From Pigoraptor chileana (Eukaryota > Opisthokonta > Filasterea), in assembly GCA_943704495.1 (NCBI GenBank), contig CALSCR010000956.1:1-23402 (forward strand): 23,402 nt of DNA. The letters are read 5' to 3'. The translations under genes and the position numbers were made by a program. The notes beneath the pieces are model-generated. The model searched no databases, had not been told where the DNA came from, and saw only the letters and a program-made list of their open reading frames with translations. The first letter of the stretch is position 1, and each line of letters begins with the position of its first letter. Shown here in pieces: positions 7,913-19,068 of the stretch.

Positions 7913-10591
7913 ATGTTCTTTGCGGCAGCCGTTGCGCGCTCTGTGGTTGTGACGGCGATAGTGCTTTGGATCCCAGCGACTGCGCTATTCTCAGGCGCGG
8001 ACTCTGCGTGTGCGCTTGCAACGGCACTTACCATCCATCAGATTCTACTGGCCGCTATTGGGGCGGTGGTACCAGCCGTGGTGGGTGAACGCCTTCTTGT
8101 TGTTCGCTTAATTCTCCTGTTGACTAGCAATGCAACAAGACAAAAGTTGATCCCCACTGAGAGATCGAGCAATTATGCGCATTGATTTCAACAGAGCACA
8201 CTCTTGCGTTGGCCACTACTGTTCGCCCTGCTTGCGGGGAAGGGCGCGTTTTTGGCCCTGCCGATAAGCATCTACGGCTGGATCCTTGCCTTTGCAGGCC
8301 CTTGCTTTGCCGTCATCGAAGCGCATCAGGTAAGGGTGATGCAATGCGCCGTTTGTGTACTACATCCTAGTTGTTCAAATTTACACTGCTGTGTTTTTCC
8401 AGTGCGGTGTCGTTTGTTTGTCGACAATGGATTATATTCGCATGTCTGTGCATCCATCCTGTTGCGCACTTTTTGTTTCCCCAAATGCAACAACTGACTC
8501 ACTCGGGCAAACCAACGAAACAACAAACCAAGGTTGCGAAAGCGTCATTCTTTGGATCCCGAGTGCTCACGGCACAAATAGATTCAAATCCTGCAAGATC
8601 AAAGGTAAGAGCAACAGTAATAGAGGCTTGCTTACACAACTGAATATGCATGTTGATTATGTCCAGCCATTGTGGATTTGTCAGTGCGCCAGGGAACCAC
8701 ATCTGACCATAGGTCGTCTGTGGGCACCTATGTTTATGCAGTGTGCAATAGTGTGGAGACAAGCAATTCGAAAGTGCGTTGTGGAATTTAAATCAGTGTC
8801 TATGGCGCTATGACCATGGACTGCACACAAGCAAACTTGGGAAGGAGCATTGGAGAAGTCCAAGGGTAGCAGTGGCAGTGGCGAGGGAGTCTTATTTTTG
8901 GTCAGTTCAGATTGAGCACATTGTATTAGGCATCTCACGTGCAATTTCTGCACTATGTCTCCCGCCGGACTGGCAGTTTCTCATACTCGCCACTGCAGGG
9001 ATCGGCTTTGTATGGGCCGCGTTTCTGTTTTATGAGATCTTTTCCTGTGATGATCTTTCGATTGCCGCCGCAAGGTATGTTTCTTCCGCTTACTCTTTCT
9101 CAGTGAACATTGTGTGTGAGAATATGAATGTTGTGTGGATGCGCCAGCACAATGTGTGCCTGTGTGTGTTCGTATGCGTGTGCAGCACTTCAACGAGAAC
9201 CAGTTCTCGGTTCTGTATCTGACGCTCACCCACCCCCTGCGGTGTTGCATTTTCTTCATCACGTGCTGCGTAGCTATGCTTCCGTTGCATGCACTGTCCT
9301 CTGTGCATTAACTGTATTGAGCCTCGCCAAAGATGAAGGTTTGTGTGAAGAATTTAGTACACCAACCTACTTCAGTTGAGAATGAGAGGATGTGGATATG
9401 ATTCTTTTGCAAACTGCGATATACCAGTCGTAGTGTTTAGTAGTGCATCGCTGTGGGGTGAGCTTACGGGAATTATGTTTGATTCAACACGTACCAACTT
9501 GATGCGCTCAGCATGTGTGTGTGTGTGTGTGCGTGTGTATGTGGCACACAGACTTACTGTTCAGCCATGGTTCTCTCTCTGGTCTCTCTCTCCACTCCTT
9601 CCCGCACCCTCTCCACGCTCTTACGTGGCCATACCACGGCAGGTGTCATATCAGATTGCGCGCCAATTGCGCTGTACATAGCCCACCAGTCGCTTCTAAT
9701 GCTGGCTATTCCTGATTCGCTTTCGCCAAAGAACATCGGCAAATAGTGAGTTATGACAACCCGCTGTACTCCCCTCCGTCCTTCCATACTTTTGCCATAC
9801 TGCCGATTGAGTCTATTTTCTTTCACTTTATGTTTACTATGAAGCGTCGAGAGTCAGTTCTCCCCGATATGTGTATACGTGCTGTTGTGTTGTGATCGTG
9901 CATTCGCTCTTATCACGTTTCTGACATCTGCAAAATATGTACTGTTTCATTGCATTTGAATTGTGCGTCGAGAAAGTGCGGGCGTTTCGGGTGCGCTGTC
10001 GGTGCTCACTGCTTTACAATCTGAGGGATGGAGCAAAGTGCTTGATCAACTGATGCCAAACATGTCGGCCGCCAACATTGTGTCCGTTTGTGGGAGAGCA
10101 GCGTCGATGCTGTGGTTTACGCGGGATGTTACTCTCGCTGCGGCAGGAGACGATAACGAGGTGAGAGATCTCGAGTCCGTGTTGCTCCTTTTTTCAGGGT
10201 TGTCTTTCAATGTGAGATGCTTTTTGGTTTGTTTCAAAATGCCCGAGGATATGCTGGGTGTTGCATGTGACACAACGGTCAGTTTGCACCTTGTACTTAT
10301 GAAAACCGTCTCTTTTGCTGATGACGCAAATCGCAGAAGAATCCGGCGGCGGCGTCAATATCGAGTGCGTTAGTGAACATATTGGCCCTCCTTGCTTACA
10401 CGCACGCTGTGCTCGTGTATGTTGCCCACGAAGACGTTGGCGGGTCCAATTGGGGCGGCGATGGCGGCGGCCGAGACGTTGCGGTGCCCGCCCTGCAGCT
10501 CGCCGCGTGTGTCTTGACGTACCTTCACCTGCTTTACAGTGAAAATGATGACTCGGAGGGTCAAGGCTTGCATTCGTGGAAGGACGAATGA
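7913..10591 (+). CDS. Unrecognised multi-pass membrane protein; outer exons clear, middle uncertain
   Basis: I do not recognise the family. Supported exons: 7913-8080 (hydrophobic, includes SVVVTAIVLWIPATALF), 8195-8329 (LLRWPLLFALLAGKGAFLAL), 8911-9074 (FLILATAGIGFVWAAFLFYE), 9185 to about 9290 (HFNENQFSVLYLTLTHPLR then a Cys-rich hydrophobic span), about 9440-9457, 9643-9745 (APIALYIAHQSLLMLAIP), 9977-10160 (soluble, SAGVSGALSVLTAL to AGDDNE) and 10337-10591 (two hydrophobic spans, ending HSWKDE). Phases agree for 9643 onward and for the first two exons. The exon between 8330 and 8910 has two solutions, 8403-8604 or 8533-8604. The 9074 to 9185 join is out of phase unless a 10-base microexon at 9104-9113 is used. 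About seven or eight membrane spans are expected. An AATAAA lies 31 bases after the stop. Alternatives are a decaying gene or a sequencing error in the middle. Confidence 0.6.
9111..9182 (+). repeat. TG-rich imperfect repeat in an intron
   Basis: TG-rich tract with GC and AT interruptions immediately before the TGCAG acceptor at about 9184. It provides the pyrimidine-poor acceptor context of the following exon. Confidence 0.7.
9514..9540 (+). repeat. (TG)n microsatellite in an intron
   Basis: Nearly pure TG run in the intron at 9458-9642 of the multi-pass membrane gene. That intron ends with a CT-rich tract and GGCAG. Confidence 0.9.
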
Positions 10592-10622
10592 TCCCCCGGC
10601 GGTTGACAGGTGCCAGCACTGA

Positions 10623-10628
10623 AATAAA
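10623..10628 (+). terminator. AATAAA polyadenylation signal of the multi-pass membrane gene
   Basis: A canonical AATAAA hexamer lies 31 bases after the TGA stop at 10589-10591. It is the best-placed polyadenylation signal in the window and implies a very short 3' UTR. Confidence 0.6.
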
Positions 10629-10660
10629 CGATCGCCCGGGTGAGTCGGATTCTGTGCTGC

Positions 10661-10670
10661 GTCACGTGAC
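10661..10670. promoter_or_regulatory. Perfect 10-base E-box palindrome GTCACGTGAC
   Basis: GTCACGTGAC is the extended palindromic E-box bound by bHLH-leucine-zipper factors such as the USF, MITF/TFE and Cbf1 families. It lies between the end of the membrane-protein gene and the receptor kinase start, 415 bases upstream of the latter. The function is inferred from the motif only. Confidence 0.35.
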
Positions 10671-11085
10671 ATCATTGTAAATTTATAATTTAACAGAGAT
10701 TACGAGATTCACAAAATTAACAGCCTGTTCATAGCGACTTAATACTAACTGCTCAACGGAAATTAGCCAAGACTTATTAAATTTAACTTTATATTTTATT
10801 TAAAAATCCAGTCTACTTCCACTCTGTTTTCAACAACGGCTAATGTTTTCAGACACATGCCGTCGGTGGTCGGGCTAAATCGGAGGCGGGATTCCGGCGG
10901 ACGGACACGGCGAGACGAACTACACTTACTATGGCAGCTCCCTGCACGGCAACCGTGGGACAACGACAAGCGTATTTATACTGATTTCTTTGGAATTATT
11001 CAACTGATGATTTACACAACGGCCGACACACATCATCAACCGTACTCACTCTGCGGCGCAGTCCGGCCCGTCATTGTTGGTCGCC
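10671..11085 (+). promoter_or_regulatory. Upstream region of the receptor tyrosine kinase, with an AT-rich block
   Basis: From 10671 to about 10820 the sequence is markedly AT-rich (runs such as AAATTTATAATTTAAC and TTTATATTTTATTTAAAA), unlike the rest of the window. This is a plausible core promoter or nucleosome-poor region. From about 10850 to 11085 the composition returns to normal and is presumably 5' UTR. No coding exon is apparent before the ATG at 11086. Confidence 0.45.
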
Positions 11086-14000
11086 ATGGCCGCTACAACT
11101 GTGTTTCCCTCAGTACTTACACTGATGATTCTTGTTGGCATATTCATACCAATTGGAATTGTCGACACCGCATTCACTACGTCTGACTGTCCCGCCGCAA
11201 TCTTCAATTACACATGGAGTCCCGTGACTTCCCAGAGCGCGTGTGATGTCATGTCTCCTCTCTGTTCGCAGGAGTTGCGCTTCATGAGCACAGAGGGTCG
11301 CGTAATGTGCGAGCGCATCAACGCCTCTTCATTCTCGTTCGACTTTGCCGTGTCTTCGGGTTCCAGCGGCGCATGTGGTACGGCCACCCGCCAGGTCTTC
11401 TGCGTGATGCGTATCGTAACGACTGCATCAAACGGACTTCCCGACAGAATTGTTGTAGCTTGTGGAAACGCAACGCGGCCTTCTATCGACAGCACCACAG
11501 CATTGACTGATAGCGGATCACTGCGTTTGGGGAACTTGTTAACCGTGCGGATACTACAAAGACCGGATGTAACAACGACTGACTATGTGTACGCGGATGC
11601 TGTATGTCATGCGTTGAACGCCGGCAACGACAACGCCGTTAACGCGGCATCTGCGCCATTGGGGGTGGCTGTCATTCCACCGGGGCGGTATTCGCACTCT
11701 GGTTTTCGCTTCTATGCAAATCGCTCGGTGAGCATCATGGCTGTCGGACCCGGCGTAATTATCTCGTGTGTGGCGCCGCCGCTAGATGCATTCGGCTCGT
11801 CCGCCCACTACTTTCTGCATGCAACAAATGTATCCATTTCCAACATTTTCTTTGAGCATTGCAATCGCGGCATCGTGTCCACTGACGCGGAACACAACAA
11901 AAGCCTGTTTATTTCCTTCACAAATGTTGTGGCGGTGTTCGCGGAGGGAGTATCGGAATCGGTTGTGTATCTTTCGCCATCTGCGGCACCCGTCACCGTG
12001 CGTGTGACCGGGGGTTCTTTTCTGTCGACGCCCAATACTACCTGCGTTCGTGAGGGAGGCTTCTTGTCGGTGCAAGATGCATTGGGACGGCGGGACATTG
12101 TACTATCGGCGTCAGTGTTTGGAGGTGCGTCAGTGAAGGGAAAATTGTTTGCAAAATGCAGATGCTATGTATATTCGCCTGAGTATGGTCCATGTTTTAA
12201 TGATATATCTGTGCTGGTGTATGACCAGGCTTCTGCGCTGCTGGAAGGGGCGGTTTTGCCTCCGTTCGTGGACACAATGCCGGCATGACCATCGCCCAGA
12301 GCACCGTGTCCGTGTGTGTGGCGGAGAGGGGCGGATGTCTTAGCTTGGCTGGGAATGCAAGTTTACTTGTCGAGAACTCACGATTCTCCCGCGGCGTCGC
12401 ATATGCACCCGATGCACCCGCGTCACCTGCCACTGACTCTGCCGGTTCCGGTGGCATAATTCTGGCGTCGGAATTCTCCACAGTCCGCTCTCGCAATTCC
12501 ACTTTTGAGACCAGTGTGTCTGCGTCGAGTGGAGGATGTATCGCTTTGTTCGACTATTCCTCGCTGGACTTCACGGAAGCTTACTTCTCGGCATGCACGT
12601 CACGATACGGGGGTGCCATTGCACTCTATCCGTCGCAGCCAAATGGTGCTGTATCGCTCTTTACAGCAACAACTTTCAGCGAATGCCTCGCTTCGCATGG
12701 CGGAGCTCTATTTGCAGGTTCTTTCGCATCTTTCCATACGCATCTGTGTGTATTCACAGACTGTGCCGCGATGATTTCTGGTGGCGGCATCGTAACGCAA
12801 GAGATCGACGAGTGGCTCTCCACCGGCGATGTCTTTGTCAAACTTTTATCAGGACAGAATGGAGGTGCCGTGCAGATACACCACATTGTAGACGTGACCT
12901 TGCTTGATAAGGTCGAGAGTGCTCGTATATTGTTTCGAAACAGCACATTCAGCTCGTGTCAGGCCGCTCTCGGTGGTGGAGCTATTTATGCGGTCTCAAT
13001 TCCAAAGCCAGTCGCCATCCCGCAGGCATTCGCCTTCACACAACACGCTTCGATATTCGAGGATGTGTATGCGTATGTGTCAAACGGAAGTTTGCCCGTC
13101 GTCCTTCAGATCATCGACTCTCTATTCAGCGGCAATGCTGCGTCTCAGGGTGGCACCGTGGTCGTGGAGGGATTGATGCATCCGTCAGTTGAGCGATCGC
13201 AGTTTCTTGATAGCATAGCCACTACCGGAGGCTCCATCAGTGTGAGTAAATTCTGGCTTTTTTGTATCTTTCTGGCCACCTAAACAACACTGATAATTAT
13301 CATCCACGGGACGTGGATAGTCGGTGCCAGAGCAACTTGCTTTTGTCGACTGTCACGGTGCTCAGTGGTTTCGTATCTGTCTTGTGATTCCCACGTAGGT
13401 CTCCGGTGCCGCATGGCTTGCCGTGTCGGGCTGCGTCTTTCTGCGCAGTTTGGGGGCGGTTGGTGGCGCACTGGCGTTTACAGACAATTCTCACGGCCTT
13501 GTCTTGGGCTGTCAATTCATCGCATGCGTTGCATCTTCAGCTGGCGGCGCTGTCGCCGCGACGGTGCAGGCGCGCGTTCAGCTTCTGAGAGTCACAGGTG
13601 TTCAAAACATCGCACTGGAGCTGGGCGGTTTTGCGGCTTTTTTGGACAGGACAGTCGGACTCATTGACCAATCTTCATTCGGTTACAACTTTGCTGATGA
13701 ATCGGGAGGTTTCGCTGTTGTGGCATACAACTCTACGCTTACCGTCACGAACGTCGACGTCACGAAATCATGCAGCACAATGGGTGGGTCAATTCGCATC
13801 GTCAGGAATGCGAAATTGATTATGGCGAATGTCACTGCAGTTCGTAGCACTGCTGTCTCGGGCGGGTTCATGTTCCTGCGAAATTACGCGACGGCCCGAC
13901 TTGACAACGTATGTTTCGGCTTATTTTGGTCTTATTGTGTGATGAATTGTCATGAAACGCTCACCGCAAGGCACTCTTATGACGCTTACTTGGCGTCCTT

Positions 14001-17000
14001 CATGTCGAGGTCTTGAACAAACTGTCATTGCCTTGCTCTTATTCCTATCTTCGCTAATGTTGCAGTTTACCATTGAAGTCGAGGAGACGGTGACAGTCAC
14101 TACCGTAGCTGATCCCACTGTGATTATTTCTGCAGATTGTGGCTGTGAAAGACCCGCGATGATTTCATCTTCCGTTATTAATTTTTTTGTGACGCACTTT
14201 GGCAGGTCACAATTTACGCATCGGCGGCTGCAGGGAATGGCGGGGCGTTTTTCATTGAAGTGGATGCGCAGTTGTACGTCTCGGCGTCTCGAATTGACTT
14301 TTCAGTCGCCTTGAGAGGAAATGGTGGTGTTGCTTATCTGTCTGGTAACGGAAAGGCAACCTTTATGGTGAGTGAGAGACGAATGCGGACCGCCAGCCAT
14401 AGTTGACAGTCCAGGGATGTGGGTAGTGGCATTGTGTTTTTAAGCTGCATATACTGTGCACGATGTTTTAAAGACTCGCTTTCTCATTGGTGGCGCTTTA
14501 ATTGGTCCCGGGCATCTCGCTGCACCCGTCTCGTGCTTCTGGGTCATTTCCGTGACGGAAGGATACCGTTGTGACCCGCTCGAATGCTATTAACGGAGGA
14601 TTCGCGTTTGTTACGTCGTTGACGGGTGTTGAGGACCTTCGTGCGTGTGCTCTAACCGTCACTATCGATGCCTTCAAAGACTACACGCAAGTGTACGACA
14701 ATCGTCTGCACCCTGTGTTGAGCATCAGTGGTGTAAGGAGCAATAGCTCATCTGCACAGCGAGGGGGGTTTATCTATGCAATCGGCGGCATTGTTTCCAT
14801 TGGAGAAAACTCGGTGATGAAGAACAGTTTCTCGGTTGACCAGGGCGGTGCCGTATTCTATTCAATGCTGGACGTCACCGGGTCCGGACAGTCGTCCTCT
14901 TCATTTCATGTGGCCAACTCACTTTTCGCCGATTGCCGTTCGTCGCTGGGCGGAGCCATATACGTGGACTCAAGCACTACTCTAGGTAACCTCACGGTCG
15001 ACTTTTCCATTTCAAACTCGGAGATATCTTCCTCGAGCGCGCTTGCGGGGGGTGGGCTCTTCGTCTACACCTCCGACGCCCGCCGAATGCCAGACGTATC
15101 GACGGTTCGCTTCACATCGAATGTGGCAAAGTTTGGTGCCAACATAACCTCACGTGTAGCTGGCATCACCACTGTTCCCGCGATTTCGAATGGCACGACT
15201 GTCTTCTCTGGATCGGCGATGCCCACGTTCAAGATCATTGCACTCGATACGCTCGGTCAGGTGGCGTATGTTCCGCCCTCAGACAGCAGCCTTCGCGTTG
15301 ACCTGCTGCACACAGACTTGACAGCAGTCGGGCCGGCCGAAGCAAGACTTTTGGGTGGCGATTCGAAAAATATCGACGACGGCATCGTTATATACGAGAA
15401 TATTCAGATCCGCGGCTCTAAAGCAGGCGAGTATGTACTGCGCGCAATTGCTCCGGTATTTGGGGCTAGCATTGCGGTGGCTGTCAATCTCGGCTCTTGC
15501 GATGGGCGGAAGGTCCAAGTGGACTCCACCGGCGAGACGATATGCTCAACGCTGGCGGAGGCGAGTGCTTCGTCGGGGAAAATCAGCGCAGGTGCGCTGT
15601 CGGCGGCGATTGTGGTACCAACTTTGGCATGTGTGGCGGGTGTTGCAGCTGCCTTTCTCTTCGGTCTGCGGGCGCACAGGAAGAAGGTCAGCCAGGAGAC
15701 GCACGTTCGATTTGTCGAGAAGAACATCGCCAACAGGTGCGTCAGTGGCAATTCTTCGAAGCGCACAGTACTTTCCTCCTCAAATTGGCTTATAAAATGC
15801 TGGATATATTGATCAACCGTTACGCACGTCCATTGAATTTAAAGTGATGGGTGTGTGGTGTTCACTGTGTTTGTTACCGTGGTGTTCATTATGGCCACCG
15901 GTTCTCATATACTTGATTGATTTTGTCGTCGCTCTCACATGCATGACAGGGCTGACCTTCGGGACCTTGAAATCCCGCGGGAGAACGTCGACATCCAAGC
16001 GAAAATCGGCGAGGGTGAATTCGGGGTGGTTTGCAAGGGCCGGGTGCGTACAGTACCTTGTATGTGCCTGACAGTCGTCACTCTGTCTGTGGTCTGTCAT
16101 GACTGAGTTGCTGCTGACATTTATTCGGAGTGTAATTGAAATAGATGCGGTGGGAATGGGATCGGATGAAAAATGCTTGGCCGGAACAAATCCGGTGTAT
16201 GAGTGTCATTAATGGCGCTTTGTTTTAAAGTGCATGTTTTTCCCCTCGTGACTGACTGCACTGCCACTATGAGAATCACTATAACTATCACTATGAATGA
16301 ATTGTGATGAGGACTCATTTCGGCCATTACTGTATATGGCTATGGCTAATGTGACCGATTGTGTGACTATATATAATCTCCAGGTATTCCTCAACAATCG
16401 ATGGAAAACCTGCGCTGTGAAGACCCTGGTGAGATTACTGTCAGTATCAGTGCTCACCATTAAATTACTTGGCGTGCATAATATATTTGCGCATATTAGT
16501 GTAATGGCGCGTGCCTCCCGCGACTGCGTCGAAGTCTCCCCCTCCCCCCCCCCTTGGTGTACTGATGGTTTTTGCACTCATGGACAATATGAATACACGC
16601 GGGATTTTCACATGCACTGTGCAGAAAGAGGGATCGGCGGAGAGCCAGCGCATTGCATTCCTCGCTGAAGCCGACGTCACAAAGAACATTCGACACGCAA
16701 ACATTGTGGGCCTTCTTGGGATGACCTCTTTGTCAGAGCCCATGCTGGGTAAGCACAATGCTGCCTGCAATTCATGGAGTGTGTCTTGCAATCGCATGCA
16801 TGATTGGTGTATCCGACTGTTGATAGATCGTCTCACGGCGAAATCCCTCAGACATAAGTTGCCACCACACCATTTCCACTGACAATACACTTTCATCCGC
16901 CAATCGGGCATGGGCAGTCATGTTCGAATTTGCGCATCACGGCAATCTACGGTCGTTTGTGCAGCAGCTTCCTGTCTCTGCACACGGGGCGCCGGCGCTG

Positions 17001-19068
17001 GAGCTTGAATTCCGCCAGTTTGCTAAGGACATTGCTGCGGGAATGGCGCATCTTGCATCTTTAAAGATTGTCCACCGCGTAAGCATCCTACCACCATGCC
17101 GGCATATGTCGCATATGTCGCACGTTGTTGCGTGCTGTTGTGGATGCAGACAACTTTGTATTTTTTGTTACTGTAATTAAAAATGTGGATGCGCATCACG
17201 TGCAGGATTTAGCGGCACGAAACTGCTTGGTTGCCGACCTCGATGGGAGCTACACGGTGCGCGTGGGTGGGTTGCGATTGTGCGGCTGAGCACCAGTACT
17301 GATGTTCACGCCTGCCCAGTGCATGACCTGACTCTGCCGAAATAGAGTACTGACTTAGGTGCAGTTGCTGAGCAACGCATGTGTCGTACATGGCAGATTC
17401 GTAACCCGCAGGCGGTGTGCGGGTCTTCAACAGTGTCATCCCAATGCTAATTAGAGAAGGGCACTGTCATGCAATTGCTCAAGTCATGCTATGGGCGGCT
17501 GCAGTCACCGTGCCATGATATTGGACTCAATCAAACCTTACGTAATAACTTTGGCTGGCATTCTTCATGTCTATTGGCACATCATTCCGCACACAGCTGA
17601 TTTTGGACTTTCGCGGAATACTGGCGAGACGGACTACTACATCAAGACCAAAAACCTCAAGCTCCCTGTGAAATGGGTAATGTCCTGCTACGCCCCCGTC
17701 AGAGTCAGCTTACACTTGCATACACTGGCAATGCATCGACTGCTTTGCCATCAACATGTACCGTTTGTGTCTCGTATTGTTGCGCAGCACTTTTAATTGA
17801 CCAACTTAAGCACTTACGTAACGCTTGCACTGATCCGTCTCATCTGCATGTGACATTGCAGCTTGCGCCCGAGTGCCTCACCAAAAAGTCCTTCAGCTCT
17901 GCGACAGACTGCTGGGCATTCGGAGTGACATTGTGGGAGGTGGGTGACTGGGCTGTTCTTTTAATTACGTATACCTTGGCCTGTCAGTTAATGACTACAG
18001 AATGCGACTCTGCCGGATTCCCACTTAGGTCGCTCTTGGTAGAAAAAGATTCAAGCCTTGCTGGTTGTCCAGTATATTATTTTGTTAGATCAACAGAACC
18101 CCGTGTTTAGTGTGTTGCGTTAGGATGTAACATCAGTTATGTTACTGTACATGACATATGTGCTGTGTTTTCAATGATCTCGTTCTGCTCATGGCATTCC
18201 CATTCGAATCAACCCGCGTCGAATTCCCCGGCGCAACTGCACAGATGTGGACATTTGGAGAGGTGTGTGACGTGATTGGCATGATTGTGGCATTCCATAC
18301 TGTCAGTACTGGCCATATCGGACCGTTCAACTTGCAACCTAACGCCACTCGAGATAGTCCAGAGACTGAGACAACCCTTAATTTTACGGAGCATATACTG
18401 AATTCTGTGCAGAATAGTCTTGTCCATAACATTAATGCAACTCGGCCGGCTGCTATGTTACATCTGAATTTATTCCCCCGGGGATCTGCTGCAATATTTC
18501 TGCATTACGATAGGCACCATACGCTGGGATTGCAAACGGCACCGTTTGCGCCCACGTGCTCAAAGGGAATCGCCTTGGAAAGCCCGTACACTGCTCTGCG
18601 GATGTCTATGAAATCATGCTCTCGTGTTGGAACATTGTTGCTGCGGAGCGCCCTTCGTTTGAAAAGCTGTCAGCCATATTCGAGAGGCTAATCTCGGCAG
18701 AGGCCAGTCCGGCTGCCCCGGTGCACCCTTCTGCCGGCAGCGCCTTGCTGGCAAGTGCAACAACTACCCGTGGACACGGCAACATATTTAACGCGGCCGG
18801 GGAGCTTGTGGGGGCACATGCAGGCAGCTACCATAATCTGGAATGCGAAACCGACGGATTGACTGGTCCAGGAGGCGATTATCGCGAGCTTGAGGAAGGG
18901 CACGTGCTTGACAGGCAGAAGAGCACACGCCATGGTGATGGACAGTACATTTCTCTAGAGATGTCGGACCTGAAGAGGTCTACAAGGCTATCGGAGTCTG
19001 CGGCACATCTCCTTGACGGTGTTGATGGGCAGATTGCTGCAGGGGAACAATCTGAAAGCGAAGCTTAA
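11086..19068 (+). CDS. Receptor tyrosine kinase with a PMP-like beta-helix ectodomain, 15 exons
   Basis: Exons: 11086-12124, 12229-13241, 13399-13908, 14066 to 14089 (or as far as 14173), 14206-14367, 14562-15736, 15950-16043, 16384-16428, 16625-16748, 16918-17078, 17206-17266, 17597-17676, 17862-17939, 18245-18262, 18514-19068. All phases close, giving about 1,712 residues (1,740 with the longer exon 4). ATG 11086 has context GCCATGG and opens a signal peptide (VFPSVLTLMILVGIFIPIGI). The ectodomain has N-glycosylation sites and about 24 GG-x-hydrophobic repeats. One transmembrane helix (15585-15668) is followed by RAHRKK. The kinase has GEGEFG, CAVKTL, FLAEAD, HRDLAARN, DFG, the activation-loop pair DYY, PVKWLAPE and CW-x6-ERPSF, so all catalytic residues are present. 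The tail holds three YxxL motifs. It presumably phosphorylates proteins at the plasma membrane in response to an extracellular ligand. Exon 4's donor is the only doubtful boundary. Confidence 0.92.
12229..15150 (+). other. Ectodomain beta-helix repeats (GG-x-hydrophobic / FxxC)
   Basis: Encodes about 24 GGAI/GGAL/GGFI/GGGI/GGAV-type motifs spaced roughly 25-50 residues apart, often preceded by F-S/A-x-C and C-x-A/S (FSECLASHGGALF, FSSCQAALGGGAIY, FADCRSSLGGAIY). Chlamydial polymorphic membrane proteins carry GGAI and FxxN repeats that build a right-handed parallel beta-helix. The same alternation is seen here, with Cys in the Asn position. The regular Cys might form ladders or disulphides. 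The first exon (residues about 34-346) has fewer such motifs but includes PPGRYSHSGFRF and NVSISNIFFEHC, typical of pectin-lyase-like folds. A separate membrane-proximal domain follows (about 15220-15550). Fold assignment is inferred from motif pattern alone. Confidence 0.75.
15950..18690 (+). other. Tyrosine kinase domain of the receptor, split over nine exons
   Basis: The domain runs from RADLRDLEIPRENVDIQAKI to about ERLISAE. The HRD|DLAARN, PVKW|LAPE and LWE|MWTFGE boundaries coincide with phase-0 introns. Exon 14 (18245-18262) is only 18 bases and encodes exactly MWTFGE. The next exon resumes APYAGIANGTVCAHVLKGNRL. APYAG replaces the usual TPYPG, and TDCWAFG replaces the common SDVWSFG, with the structural Asp and Trp kept. 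Confidence 0.92.

Noticed and set aside
10160-10336. Continuous coding through this segment in the membrane-protein gene
   Set aside because: The frame is open, but removing it as a GT-AG intron joins AGDDNE to KNPAAAS in phase and leads into two clean hydrophobic spans, which the unspliced frame does not.
18158-18691. 177-residue plus-strand open frame spanning the MWTFGE microexon and the intron after it
   Set aside because: The kinase pattern continues only if 18263-18513 is removed as an intron (FGE joined to APYAG). The long frame in the intron is by chance, although it means intron retention has no early stop.
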